Positions 1 to 10,611 of a stretch of DNA of 64,000 nt are shown piece by piece (positions within the stretch are counted from its first letter, which is position 1; the number at the start of each line of letters is the position of its first letter). Source of the stretch: Lytechinus variegatus (lineage: Eukaryota; Echinodermata; Echinoidea; Temnopleuroida; Toxopneustidae). The notes under the pieces are model-generated. The model saw only the letters and a list, made by a program, of their open reading frames with translations, did not search any database and had not been told where the DNA came from. The position numbers and the translations under genes were made by a program. Where the stretch lies: contig NC_054751.1 in assembly GCF_018143015.1 (NCBI RefSeq), positions 25,340,783 through 25,404,782 of the forward strand. Direction: 5' to 3'.

Positions 1-250
1 GAGAAAATAAAAATACTTCATATTTCATATAACAAGATACAAAAGAAATAGTGAGTGAGTGATGTCATCAGTTCCCTCATTTGCATACCGACCGAGATGT
101 ACATATAACTGTTTTGTGAAATGAAGCGAAACTTTAAAATGTCACAACTTTCTTATTTTACAACCGATTTTGATGAAATTTTCAGTGTTATGCTTGTTGA
201 ATTTTTCTATTTTTATTGAAATCAAGTTTTTGTTGGGGTGGACTTGTCCT
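1..250. mobile_element. Right arm of TTAA hairpin MITE (family 1)
   Basis: This matches, arm for arm, the right half of the complete copy at 11223-11822, including the 'gtgagtgagtgatgtcatca' block and the 'ggggtggacttgtcct' end. The element ends at a TTAA (251-254). Its left arm lies outside the window. No coding capacity is visible, so it must have depended on a transposase made elsewhere. Confidence 0.85.
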
Positions 251-254
251 TTAA

Positions 255-648
255 GACTGTAAGCAATATGCTTGTGAATTGGCAATAGAGAAGAATGCAG
301 AAATGTTACAAATGCTAAAAATGATCATGATCTTCGTTTTGGAGGCTCTGGGGAACCGAGGGTGCATTACCATGCACATTTTTCAGCAAACGTGTCATAA
401 AAATGGCCTCTGATCGAGATATGGTCAGCCTCCCAAATAAAAAAAAAACGTTCTGTGCTCTTTGCGTTTAATTCACAGATTTATGTAAGGACCGGAAGGT
501 GTCACGTGGGAAGTGACTTTTTTTTTATTATTTAACTACTGCTGCTCGACACCAAAATAATGAACACGTAAAATGAGTATTGTGCGATGGTTTTGAACAG
601 TAAAATGAAAAATATTTATATACATTTTTTTCAATAATGGTAGTTTTA
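255..648. other. No gene or clear repeat seen
   Basis: AT-rich sequence with short homopolymers. I see no exon-like ORF, RNA gene or terminal inverted repeat here. It could be intron of the transporter gene downstream, whose earlier exons are missing from the window. Confidence 0.5.
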
Positions 649-972
649 TGAACCCCAGGGTAGCCACTTCAATTCAATAATTGAACCATCCTCCTAGCGG
701 AACCTGCATAATAATAATAGCAATAATAATATAGGATTTGTGTAGCGCACGTATCCAACCTGCTAGGTGCTCAAGGCGCTCCTTTATTATCATGCCTATG
801 CTAGTCTAGCGATTCTGGTGCGCACAGCTTTTTGAGGAATCACTTCCTGCCGGTACCCATTTGCCTCACCTGGGTTGAGGGCAGCATAATGTGGATAAAT
901 TTCTTGCTGAAGTAAAAAAGGCCATGGATTGAACATACGTCCTTCTAACCACTAGACCACGACGCCCCCCCC
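649..972 (-). mobile_element. tRNA-derived SINE (family A), minus strand
   Basis: Read on the minus strand it starts with a tRNA-like head (gcgtcgtggtctagtggtta, an A-box-like segment) near 970-945. It continues through a core containing the complement of 'cctcacctgggttgag' and ends in a TAA-repeat tail near 708-735, followed by the complement of 'agggtagccacttcaattc'. The same core and head recur at 23520-23755 and 56070-56368, so this is a dispersed family. A C-homopolymer borders the head. Confidence 0.8.
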
Positions 973-1084
973 CCCCACAGAATGCATAACAAAATGCTAT
1001 TATTACCCTTCTCCACTCTACATCTCGAGCGCCTGACATGAAGGCAAAATGTCCCATTTTTAAAGTTTTTGGCATAATTCGGAA

Positions 1085-1430
1085 TGGAATCGAACCCACG
1101 ACTTCTCGTTCATTACACTCTAAAACAAAGCAGTAAAAAATGACTAATTAATAGGGTCAGCTGAGTGCAACTGACATTCTAGTCGTATTTTACTAGAACA
1201 GAATTTCTTGTGGAAAATGGTACATTCGATGGCGATGGTTAAGCGCATAAGAAAGGTTCACCAGTAGTTCTTCAAAGTCGCTCTTAACTTACGAACAGCT
1301 TTATGAAACAGCCCCCAGAATATATGTCAGAAATTTGACTAGCATATCAGTTGCACTCAGCTGATTACATGTCTAGTCAATTTGACTGATTTGTTTCAAG
1401 AGTGTAGGCAGGCGCGCTACCGTCGAGCCA
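1085..1430 (-). repeat. tRNA-like SINE head split by a MITE
   Basis: On the minus strand, 1430-1407 reads 'gtggctcgacggtagcgcgc' (A-box-like) and 1115-1085 reads a B-box-like 'gtgggttcgattcc'. The two promoter halves are separated by 289 bp of an inserted hairpin element (1116-1404). Removing the insertion brings the boxes to roughly tRNA spacing. Too little is left to assign a SINE family or an amino-acid identity. Confidence 0.6.
1116..1404. mobile_element. Tc1/mariner-like MITE with TA target duplication
   Basis: The ends are inverted repeats: CACTCTAAAACAAA on the left and TTTGTTTCAAGAGTG on the right. Similarity continues inward ('cagctgagtgcaactga' appears in both arms), and the element is flanked by TA at 1114-1115 and 1405-1406. 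No transposase ORF is present. The first 50 codons of the long ORF running into the transporter exon come from this element, the SINE and intron sequence, not from the host protein. Confidence 0.8.
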
Positions 1431-1532
1431 CCACACACAACAGTTTTCTTTTTAAGTTACATTGTTACTATCCAAAACCATATGCAAAAGTTAATTTCCC
1501 TTCGTATACTGTTTGTATGTCTCTTACTATAG

Positions 1533-2732
1533 GTATCGGTTTAGCGATGGGCTACATGGCGAGCTATGTGATGTTGGACGAGTACTTTCCAATGAGTTTC
1601 ATCCTGTTGAATACTGTGACGGAGGTTGGTAGTTCCGTAGGAGTTCTCTTTATTCCCTTCCTCTTGGATCAATGCAGACAAGCGTACGGGTACAGTGGGG
1701 CTATGCTAATCTTCAGTGCCATCTTCTCACATCTTTTAGCCGGAAGTGCCACTTTTAGGCAACCTCCATCTAAGGATAAGTGCAAGGTGCCCAATGAGTT
1801 CGAATACCGGAAGGAGTCTGGAAGCCGATGGAATGGCCGTGAAGGTGCAATAATGGTTTCACGATCAAACTCGGTTCAAATGGAAAGGAGTGAGTTCATT
1901 GAAGGACACGGAGACTCCGAAGGAGGTAAAAGAAGTGGAGACCCACAGGAAATCGTTAAATCTAACCCTAATGCAAACGAACCTTGTTGCTCGGACGGTG
2001 GCAAGACCACGCAGTTCAATTTAGAAAAACAGCTATATGAAGCAAGAAACATACCAGAAAAATGCCTTGATGGAAAGGATTTAATGCAGGAGGAACTACT
2101 AGATCACACAAGGTCTTCAGAATCATATGCAGGGTATTCTGCAAATGATGACATGGATGAAAATTTCCAACTTTTTAGTCATCAAACTGAACTGTCTGCC
2201 AGAGACAAAACTGTTTTAGACAAAGGAGAAGGAGAATTTAGCAAATGCACTTCTATCAAAAGATTCTTCGTAAACTCTATATTCGTACAGGAACCATTGT
2301 TTACTCTGCTTTTGCCGCTGCATTGTATCAACCATGTCTGTGCGTATTCCTGGATGCTCTATCTTGTGCCACACGCCGAGTGGCTAGGAATCGGTAGCTC
2401 AGAGGCAGCTCTTCTGTCCTCAGTCGGAGGGGCCGGTGCTTTACTTGGTCGGATGTCCCTGGCGATATTAATTTACTTCGGTCTTGATCTCTTTGTCATC
2501 TGCTTCATCAGTAGCCTTGTGGCTGCGGCAACGTTCTTGATAGATCCCTGGTGCACTTCCTACAGCTTGTTATGTGTAACTGCTTTTGTGCAAGGTTGTA
2601 CCATGTTCATCAACTCCACTGGTCGGGCTTCCATGTGCAAGTTGACGACTTCTTCACACACCTTCGTTCGTGGTTGTGGGTATGCCGCCCTGTCATCTGG
2701 TATAGGAGGCATCGCAGGTTGTTTTTTGGCAG
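1533..2732 (+). CDS. Transporter exon (penultimate)
   Basis: The acceptor is 'ctcttactatag' ending at 1532 and the donor is 'ggcag|gtagga' at 2732/2733. The exon is 1200 nt: two bases complete a glycine codon, 399 codons follow, and one base is left over. It carries spans about 4-11 and the long cytoplasmic-type loop rich in Ser, Glu, Lys and Asp. The frame stays open past the donor to 2800, but the conserved protein stops at the donor and resumes in the next exon. Confidence 0.85.
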
Positions 2733-3729
2733 GTAGGATTACTCAGAAAGGCATTTTGATACCTCATACCTCAGTTCCGATACCTTTTTTCGTGAGATAG
2801 CACAATGCAAATCAGTGGGAGATTAAAGCGGTTAACCCGTTCCTTCCTGTGCAATTGCACTCTAAGAGAAAAAAGATGTGCTGACTATAACCTTTCTTTG
2901 ATTGACCAGGGACCAGTTGCAGAAAGAGTTGCAATCAATCGCAACTTCATATTTAACCAATCAACAGCGCGCATTTGGGACTTGCGATTATTTTTTTTAC
3001 TCTTTCTGCAACGGGCCCCAGTATTTGGAACCTTTTATGATTCTTCAAAGATGTAAACAAAAAAAGGGGTTCGAAACAGTCATTTGCTTCTGCAAGGAAT
3101 CCTGTAAGATTTTTTTTATATACTACCTATGTAGTTATTGATGGTATGAAGAACCCTACCAATTTGTAGTGTTCTTTGTACAACCTATGGAGCTGTTTAC
3201 ACAGTGGAGAACCCCATATAGGTTTTATGAAGAGATTTGAAGGAATCATTGTAGAACGACAACAACAACGGAAAAAACTGTTCTTTTATGACTGTTTTGA
3301 ACGTGTTTTTTTTAATAATCTTTATAACCTTAAAAGGTCCAAATACGGGCTAATAAATGTTTTCAAATTCTTAAGAGTTTTCATTGGTCTAATGTGTGTT
3401 AGATACTGCAATATTTTTGTTTGATAATTTGACTCTTCACTGCTAGATCATGTAGATAACAATTTGCAAATCCACAAAACGACACGCGTGCATGTGGTAC
3501 GATTTTAGTTTTGAAGAATGGCGGTTATTAATAGAAAAAATATCTCTATTGTGTAATTGATACAATTGACTTTTTCCACTACTTAATTGCAGGTGCTATC
3601 TACAATGCAACAGACTCCTTCCATGTAGTTTTTCTGTTTCTGGGATGCGCTCAAGTACTCTTGGTTCTCAACATCGCAATTTATCTCCTTATCATTCATT
3701 TTAAAGGAAATGGACATACCGTAGTTTAA
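1533..3729 (+). CDS. SLC16/monocarboxylate-transporter-like carrier, 3' part
   Basis: Two exons, 1533-2732 and 3593-3729, join in frame (phase 1 at both borders) to give the C-terminal ~444 residues of a 12-span major facilitator protein. The order is a glycine-rich span (GIGLAMGY), two further hydrophobic segments, a very hydrophilic loop of about 175 residues (about 1760-2290), and then six hydrophobic segments including LLSSVGGAGALLGR. In the MCT/SLC16 family the first of these aligns with about the fourth span, so spans 1-3 must be encoded upstream of the window. The family moves monocarboxylates or related small molecules across the plasma membrane, but the substrate cannot be read here. 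The upstream part of the open frame (1382-1532) is transposon and intron sequence. Confidence is good for the family and low for the substrate. Confidence 0.85.
2909..3020. mobile_element. Short fold-back element in transporter intron
   Basis: A 112-bp inverted repeat: 'gggaccagttgcagaaagag' on the left and its near complement 'ctctttctgcaacgggcccc' on the right, separated by an AT-rich centre. A similar 'rttgcaac...ctttgt' fold-back lies at 50982-51136. It is non-coding. Confidence 0.6.
3593..3729 (+). CDS. Transporter terminal exon
   Basis: The acceptor 'ttaattgcag' ends at 3592. Two bases complete the split glycine codon, and the frame then reads AIYNATDSFHVVFLFLGCAQ, a hydrophobic stretch (LVLNIAIYLLIIH) and the tail HFKGNGHTVV, with stop TAA at 3727-3729. 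This supplies the last membrane span and a short hydrophilic C terminus, as expected for the family. The exon is too short to stand out as an ORF, but its splice site, phase and hydrophobicity all fit. Confidence 0.85.
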
Positions 3730-3841
3730 AGATTACGTTTTACAATGAGGCAATTGGTGCTTTATACTTCAATTCTATTCAATTCAATTTTTTCACAACT
3801 CTTAAAACTAACTAACAACATTTCGAAATAATATACAAAAC

Positions 3842-3847
3842 AATAAA
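3842..3847 (+). terminator. Candidate poly(A) signal of the transporter gene
   Basis: AATAAA lies 113 bases after the transporter stop codon in AT-rich sequence. It is the first canonical hexamer downstream. This is position-based only. Confidence 0.45.
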
Positions 3848-3924
3848 CAGAAAATACATGAAAACAAAGCATGGCAAAACTATTATGAGGCGGATGAAAC
3901 GGGCAGACAGGAGGCCAGTCGCAT

Positions 3925-4190
3925 ACATTCATAATTCCGACGCTTCGTTATTCCGAAGGTTCGTAATTTCAAAGATTCGTAAGTCCGAAATCGAAATAAG
4001 GTTCGTTAGTCCAAAAACGAAATAAGGTTCGTAATTCCCAAGGCTCGTTAGTCCAAAAACGAAATGAGGTTCGTTAATCCGAAGGTTCGTGAGTCCGAAA
4101 ACGAAATGGGATTCGTTTATCCAAAGGTTCGTTAGTCCGAAAACGAAATAAGGTTGGTTAATCCGAAAATGAATTAAGGTTCGTGTGAAG
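3925..4190 (+). repeat. 42-bp minisatellite (left, forward array)
   Basis: About six degenerate units of 42 bp built on 'ggttcgttaatccgaa' and 'cgaaataaggttcg'. Each unit contains two short inverted pieces (ttcg...cgaa). The reverse complement of the same unit forms the array at 10612-10800. Confidence 0.85.
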
Positions 4191-4508
4191 TACTTATTCT
4201 ATTCATGGATTCCATGAAGTTTTCAAAATATTCCTTTTCAGGTCTGATCGTCAAAACATATCGGGTGGCGCTGCGTGCTTGAATTTTCATTAGTATGTAT
4301 AAGCCTACTTATAATGAATTCTAACAAACTACTCTTTATGACAATTTATCAAAAAAAATCAGCTTGCACTTCGCGCTCGAAGTAATTAGTTCCATACGCG
4401 TCTTGTTTATGATCACAAACATTGCTCAGAATATTATTTATTTAGTTCAAAATTCCTGATTTTTTAAAAAAAAATTTCGCGTTCGCAATATTCAATCAGG
4501 GATTATGA
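4190..4508 (+). mobile_element. Fragment of the hAT-like element seen at 34836
   Basis: Several stretches match 35550-35680 in order: a 'cttgtttatgatcacaaacattgc' counterpart, 'cttcgcgctcg' and 'ttatgagatt'. The LINE poly(A)-like tail abuts it at about 4509, so the LINE appears to have inserted into this older copy. Its own ends are not visible. Confidence 0.55.
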
Positions 4509-4886
4509 GATTTTATTTTTATTTTATTTATTTTATTTTATTGATATATTCATACTCCACAATCATCAAAGTACATTTCGTAATCATGTTTACAATGAAA
4601 AAACAATGCATAACATATGCAGGATTGAAACGTAGCAATGAAATGAAAAAAGTGGAGGGGCCTACTAAAAAGCAGAGCTTGTAAAATGTAGACCCCCTAT
4701 CAAAACTTTATACAAGGGTAATATGATACAAATAGAGTAAAATAATCAGCAAAATTCTGTAAAATTATATAGATATAAACACTGTAACACAAATGTATTT
4801 ACACTATATACAAAATTAAATATTGACTTAAAAAAATAATCAATACTACCGTGGATAAGTATGAAGTTCACAAATATTAGATTGAA

Positions 4887-6817
4887 TCAATAAGAATTCA
4901 GGAGAAATTTTTTGATGAGTAATTTAAATCGTATAAGATTAGCTGCCTCTTTCATTTCTCTGTCCAGAGAATTCCAGAGTTTTGGTCCTGTGAAAAATAC
5001 AGTTTTGCTAGAAAATACTGTTTTACTTTTAGGTAAGTGATAGTCATTTGATTGTCTCGTATTATATGAATGTAAAGTATTGTTTCTCATAAATTTCTTT
5101 TGTAGGACATTAGGTACACTATTTCTATCTAGCTGATACATGAATTGGAATAGTTGCAAGCGGTACAGGTCATTGATTTTAAGGATACGTTTCTGACGAA
5201 ACAATTCATCCGTATGAGCTCTAAAGGACATATTGCATATTATTCTCAGTACTTTTTTCTGAAGTAGCAAGACTTTATTTAGTCTCGTTTGAGAGGCATT
5301 ACCCCATGCCAGAATTCCATAATTAAGATATGGTAGAATTAATGCACAATACAACATGGATAGCGCCTGTGCTGGTAGAACGTATTTAAGCTTATTGATG
5401 ACTCCAATATTTCTTGACACAGTTTTGCAAGTATTGTTGATATGAGCATTCCACGTAAGCTTGTTATCAATAGTAAGACCTAAAAATTTTGTTGTTTGCA
5501 CTTCTTTGATTTCAGTATTATCTAAAAGTATTTGATGCGGTAGATGTTTCAATGAATGACTAAAAAGCATATAATTAGTTTTTTGCAGATTCAGTGACAA
5601 TTTGTTGGCTTTAATCCAGTTTGTTACTTTTTTAAATTCTGTATTCATAGTGCTCACAAGTACATGTGGATCATGGTGTGTGTAGAAAATATTGGAATCA
5701 TCAGCAAAGAGAATAAATGAGAGAACATGAGATGAATTTTTCATATCATTAACATAAAGTATAAATAACAAGGGGCCAAGAATACTACCTTGTGGAATTC
5801 CACAGGAAACTGGCCTTGTTGGAGATTCTGATTCATTTACTGTAACAAACTGAATTCTATCAGTAAGATAACTCCTAAACCATTGTAAAGCTGTCCCTCT
5901 GATACCGTAATTTGATAGCTTACATAACAGTATTTCATGATCTATTGTGTCAAACGCTTTTGAGAAGTCAAGGAATAATCCTACAGTATGATCAGAATTA
6001 TCAAAAGAAGTAGATATTTTATTTATTAATGTCAATATAGCATGAGTTGTATTATGTTTTTCTCTAAAACCAAATTGGTTATCACATATGATACTATATT
6101 TCTTAAGGAAAGCAACTGTCCTTTTATAAATGATCCTTTCAAGAATTTTTGAGAACGAAGTTAACAAAGATATTGGGCGATAATTACTAGTAATTAATTG
6201 GTCCCCCTTCTTGAAAATGGGTATAACTTTAGCTATTTTCATCTTCTTTGGGACCTGGCCAAGCTGCAATGATAAATTAAATATATGAAGCAGGGATCAG
6301 CAAGAGAATGTATAATGTTTTTCAATACTTTATTTGTAATGCCATCATATCCGGGTGTCTTTCCTGCTTTCAAATTAAATACAATCTCAAGTAATTCTTC
6401 TCTATGAACTGGAGTAAGAAATATTGAATTATCATTTTGTTTGTCCAAAAAGTCCTTAAACGAATTTTCTACAGGGATAATATTTCCAGCTAACTTTGGT
6501 CCAATTTGAGAGAAATATGAATTTAATTCATTTGCTATAGAATGAGTATCTTCAACCATATTTCCATCTACACATAATTTATTAACAGCACTAGATTTGT
6601 TAATTTTGTTTAGAGCCCCATTTATTGTTTTCCATGTATTTTTAAGGTCGTTTTTATATGATTGTAATTTTTCTGAATAAAACCTCTTTTTTGCTATTCG
6701 GAGAGTAGTTGTTAAGGTATTTTTATAAGACGTGTATCTATTCCGTGAAACATCATTTGGATTTGATATATAAGAAACATACAAATTATTTTTCCGATTG
6801 ATAGACCTTAATATCAT
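4887..6817 (-). pseudogene. LINE ORF2, reverse transcriptase part (one frameshift)
   Basis: Two overlapping frames (6817-6239 and 6269-4887) together cover the RT domain. In order they show a typical upstream block (GKTPGYDGI), then KVIPIFKKGD, SNYRPISLL, GFREKHNTTHA, LDFSKAFDTID, GIPQGSILGPLLFILYVND, the catalytic FADD (residues 188-191 of the downstream frame) and the C-terminal thumb-like region. The frames differ by one register near 6285-6300, in an A/T-rich run, where the expected protein passes from ADPC..IYL to LSLQLGQVPKK. This is a single frameshift, otherwise well conserved. Confidence 0.9.
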
Positions 6818-6820
6818 TTT

Positions 6821-7999
6821 TTAAACCCATGGTAGCTTTGGAACACGTTTATAGTCGTAATTTCGATATTTCTTTAAAGGAACACAAGAATCTAAGCAAT
6901 CATTGAAATATTTCAAAAATATGTCAAATGAGTCATCGACATTCTCTTTCGAGTTATAAACGTCAGACCAATCAACAGAGCTTAAATCTTCTTGGAGGCG
7001 TTCAATATTTTTGTCACTAAAGTTGCGACAGATCCTATATTTCTTTTCCATTTTTGCGAGTGATTGCATTGTTTGGATATGGGTAAAAATAAGAAAATGA
7101 TCAGATATGTCTGTCGTTACAATGCCAGCTTTCGGAAGAGGGTGAGAGTTACAGAATATATTATCTATAAGCGTAGCAGAATGATCAGTAATACGGGTTG
7201 GTCTAGAAATAATCGGCAAAAAAGTAGAAGTTAACATTAATTCAAGGAAATCGTTTGTTGCAGAGTGATTACTGGTCAAGAGATTAATATTGAAATCACC
7301 AGTGATGATACAATTGTTATTTATCAATTCTCCGTTTTGCAAAAGTTCATTAGTAGCAAGTAAAAAATCTTCTATACAAGAAGTTTGAGGAGGTCGGTAG
7401 ATGACACCTATTAGAGTTTTCTTATCTTTTTGAAGTTTTACTTCTACAAATAAGGATTCGATGATATCATTCATATATTCAAATTCATGTCTAATTGCAT
7501 AATCAAATGAAGACGGAATATATAATGCTAGTCCACCTCCAATTTTATTTTTCCTATTGTTTATAACAATATCATAATTTGGGATGGTGCATAAGGAATT
7601 CGGTGATTCCGTGAACCAAGTTTCAGTAAGAGCAATGATTGGGGGATTGGCAAATTGTGTATTTTCTAATAATAATCGTAATTTCTCGAAGTTTTGGTTA
7701 GCGCTTCTTATATTCAAATGCAAAATAAAAACATCATCTTCTCCAATCAATTTAGCATAGTCTTTGAATGAATTTTCTGTATAATATGGAGAAGAGGAAA
7801 GATTGTATGCTTTATCATGAATATCGAATTCAACTTGAAGTTCATCAAAATTATTTGTAAGAATATCAGTAGAAAATCTATCAAATGGAGTATGATGATT
7901 TGAGATAATATTGCTTTTATCCTGACTTGGATGATTTAGTAATAAGAAATCATCATTATTCAGATGATAAAATGGGAAATCACGCATATTATCCACCAT
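6821..7999 (-). pseudogene. LINE ORF2, APE-type endonuclease part
   Basis: 392 codons in the same frame as the RT segment that follows. The endonuclease motifs appear in order: HLNIRSANQNF (metal-binding Asn), ALTETW (catalytic Glu), GGGLALYI, GVIYRPP, GDFNINL (Asp/Asn) and SDHFLIF (Asp-His). A single TAA at 6821-6823 ends the frame exactly where family members read on (PWV then K-ILRSI-KN), so this is one nonsense change, not a natural stop. The product would nick target DNA during target-primed reverse transcription. Confidence 0.9.
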
Positions 8000-8368
8000 T
8001 ATGAAATATAATATATTGCCATTTTAAATCAAAATCTTTGTAAGCTGAGCATATAAAGCATCTTTTAGATTTAATACCGTCATGACCCCAAATTCGAGTT
8101 TGAAAAATACTGCAGTTGTAATAGTTAACAAAATAAAGATTATTTGATACAATTATTAACGGTCGATGAAGAATATTTGCACACAAAAATAAGTAAAATG
8201 ACCTCCATGAAATGTCTGGTATTGAAACATTATTGAAAGGGCAGTGAAAGAATGCAAAATATACCACGGAAAATAACACAATTATTGATCGATGCGAAAA
8301 ATTTTGTGACGTGAATTTCATAAGAAATAAAAAGAATACTGGAAAATGGAAAAACATGGATAGTCCTT

Positions 8369-8860
8369 CTACAGCTTAGAAAAGTCCTCTCTGGAATGAA
8401 TGATGATGGGTTGACACTTCTCATCCTTCCTTACATAGATTCGGCCATTCTGGGTCCACAGGAACTTGTATCCGGCATCTCGGCGGGCCTTGTTGACATC
8501 TTTCATTAGCTCCTTAGTGGAAGCGATCAAGTTTTCATTGAGGTAGATCTTGCCATCGCTGTTGTATCCAAGATCCTTTGTGGAGAGAGTCTTCAGCTTC
8601 CTTCTCCCATCGTACATGATGTTCCGAGCTCGTCTTGTGGTGAATCGCACGATGATTGGTCGGGCTTTGTTATCAGCTTGGCGTTTGGAACCCAGCCGAT
8701 GAACCACATCGAAGTCGGATGCTGCAAGCTCAGGGCTGATGTGTTTCGCGATATTAAGTACGATCCTTTCAGGAACCTCGCCCTGTCGTTCTGGTACACC
8801 TGCCACCTCCAAGTTGACTCTTCTGTGGTACTGGTCAAGTTCGTTAAGCTGGAAGGTCAA
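8369..8860 (-). CDS. LINE ORF1 protein (RRM-type), N-terminally incomplete
   Basis: 163 residues with NLEVAGVPE, DFDVVHRLGSK, RPIIVRFTTRRARN and YKFLWTQNGRIYVRKDE. These are the landmarks of the L1/CR1-type ORF1 RNA-binding domain, followed by its C-terminal part. The family normally has a coiled coil ahead of this domain. Here only about ten residues (TFQLNELDQYHRR) precede it before an in-frame stop. It would bind the LINE's own RNA. Confidence 0.8.
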   Translation of the reverse strand: MTFQLNELDQYHRRVNLEVAGVPERQGEVPERIVLNIAKHISPELAASDFDVVHRLGSKRQADNKARPIIVRFTTRRARNIMYDGRRKLKTLSTKDLGYNSDGKIYLNENLIASTKELMKDVNKARRDAGYKFLWTQNGRIYVRKDEKCQPIIIHSREDFSKL

Positions 8861-9280
8861 CTCACTTACAATTATCTAGTTCATAAGAACTAAAAAAAGT
8901 AACTGTTCGGACTACCCATCTAAAGAAAAAAAATCAGCTTGATTTTTTTGACCCACCCCAGCCAAAGAGGTCTTAATCATCCCGATTCTGGTCCAAGCAA
9001 TCACCTCCCCCCCCCGCGCAGAGCGATTTTTTAACGCTTCATAAGTGGTAAACATTTAATCAAGAATTAGTGGACATTTTGAACTTCGACAAACAATTTC
9101 ATAATGCATCACACGCCCCATTTGATATTTGATTTGATAACTTCTATGATAATAATTCTGCTCTTAAAATGTTTTTTTTAATAGTAGTTTGTTTAATGTG
9201 CTCGTTGAATGTATTTATATTTTATTTGTTTGTTGTTCAGTAGTCTTTTGTGTATGTTGTAATAATTGAAGAGCTCACAT

Positions 9281-10007
9281 GCAAAAGGGGTTAGGTCCAT
9301 TTTTTCATCATATTTGATTTTTTGTCTCAATGTATAGACTTTTAGTAGCTCTATAAGATGATGCCAAAGAAAAGTTGACATTCCCATTAAAAAGTGATCG
9401 GAAATGGCAAAGAAAAATTCCTTTTTTTCAAAAGGGGTTAGGTCCATTTCAATTTAGTTACAAAAGGGGTTAGGTCCACATAGGCTTTTTTTTTGGAAAA
9501 GAATATTAAAAAAAATATGAAGACAGGTAGATTTCTTTTATACCCAATGTTTTGTTCTCATGGTAGTGTATCATGAAAAATTACTTTCACATAAGAATAT
9601 TGCAATATTGGAGAATAAAAACTGTTTTTCTTGGAATGGACCTAACTAAATTTTATTGTTTTCTGTCTCAAAACCTCTAAATTTTAAGTCGCTCTGATAA
9701 AAACTATGAAAATTTCAAATTCACATGAAAACGTGAATAAAAGAGGCAAAGAAAAATCACTTATTTAATAAGAATAGATGGGACTCACTCCAGTTTACTT
9801 GCAAAAGGGGTTAGGTCCACAATGATAATTTTTAAAAGAATGTATAGAAAAAAAATGAAGACAAGTAGATTTCTTTTTTTACCCAATTTTATGTTCACAT
9901 GCTAGGGTAGTACATCATGTCAATTTAGTTTCTCATAAGAATATTGCAGTGAGAATAAAAAACATGTTTTTCTCGGAATGGTCCAAAGTGGACCTAACCC
10001 CTTTTGC
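9281..10007. mobile_element. Inverted-repeat element built from 'ggggttaggtcca' boxes
   Basis: It starts with gcaaaaggggttaggtcca and ends with the complement tggacctaaccccttttgc. The same box recurs in direct orientation near 9431, 9459 and 9803, and a degraded inverted piece lies near 9640. A block of about 200 bp (aagacaggtagatttctttt... aataaaaactgtttttct) is repeated at 9515-9640 and 9850-9980. It has no coding capacity that I trust. I do not recognise the family. Confidence 0.65.
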
Positions 10008-10215
10008 AACTAAACTCATCAATTGTAAACATGTTCAATTTGGTCCTTGTACCTTTGTAACATGTTACATTTATTTATTTAAAACTGGATAAATAAAATG
10101 AATAAATAAATTAAATATTTGCAGGGCTAGCAATGAGAGAAAAATATGAACTAGCCTCATAAGCCTATGATCGTCCCTTTGAGAGAATTCTGCGTACGTA
10201 AACGCCCCTGGTAGC

Positions 10216-10345
10216 GATAGATCAGCCCCTCCCACAGGGGCGGTGAAAGCGGGGGGGGGGCAGGAGGCACTTGGACCCCCCCAAAAAAAAAATCCCCGAA
10301 AACTCTGTTTTTTCCAAAATCGGAAATTCCCTTGTTTTTTTTTCA
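10216..10345 (+). mobile_element. One end of a hAT-like MITE
   Basis: 'caggggcggtgaaagc' followed by G- and C-homopolymers resembles the termini of the hAT-like elements at 21532 and 34836. No matching opposite end was found before the minisatellite at 10612. Confidence 0.4.
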
Positions 10346-10611
10346 AAATGAAATTTGCCGTTTTTCGAAATGAAATACACTTTCTTAAGTAAACATTTTA
10401 GATTAGAAAATCCCTTTTTTCGTGTTTTTTGTTATCAGGTATTGTTTAGTAAGGTAAAAGTAAAAATGCTTTGCTCTACTTTACTCTACTTTGCTCTACC
10501 GCTCTTCTTTTTGCCTCCCCATTCTCATAAAAATTGAACATCAGTGGTTTTTCTCTCCCACGTATACCCTCTTACACCACGCTTAATCTTCCGGTTTTCC
10601 GGGCTTCACCC

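Larger units (their letters stand above)
4509..8880 (-). mobile_element. Nearly complete non-LTR retrotransposon (LINE), Jockey-superfamily type
   Basis: Reading on the minus strand: ORF1 (8860-8369), a 369-bp gap, ORF2 with endonuclease then reverse transcriptase (7999-4887), a ~380-bp 3' UTR, and an A-rich tail of (aaaat/aaat) units ending near 4509. The motif style (SNYRPISLL, FADD, the EN-RT order and an RRM-like ORF1) fits the CR1/L2/Daphne part of the Jockey superfamily, but the exact clade would need a tree. ORF1 is open only from about 8875, where an in-frame stop precedes it, so the 5' end is probably truncated. ORF2 carries one stop and one frameshift, which suggests a fairly recent but dead copy. 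Confidence 0.85.

Noticed and set aside
1382-1532. N-terminal 50 codons of the long ORF over the transporter exon
   Set aside because: They lie in MITE, SINE and intron sequence. The acceptor at 1531-1532 and the start of family similarity show the exon begins at 1533.
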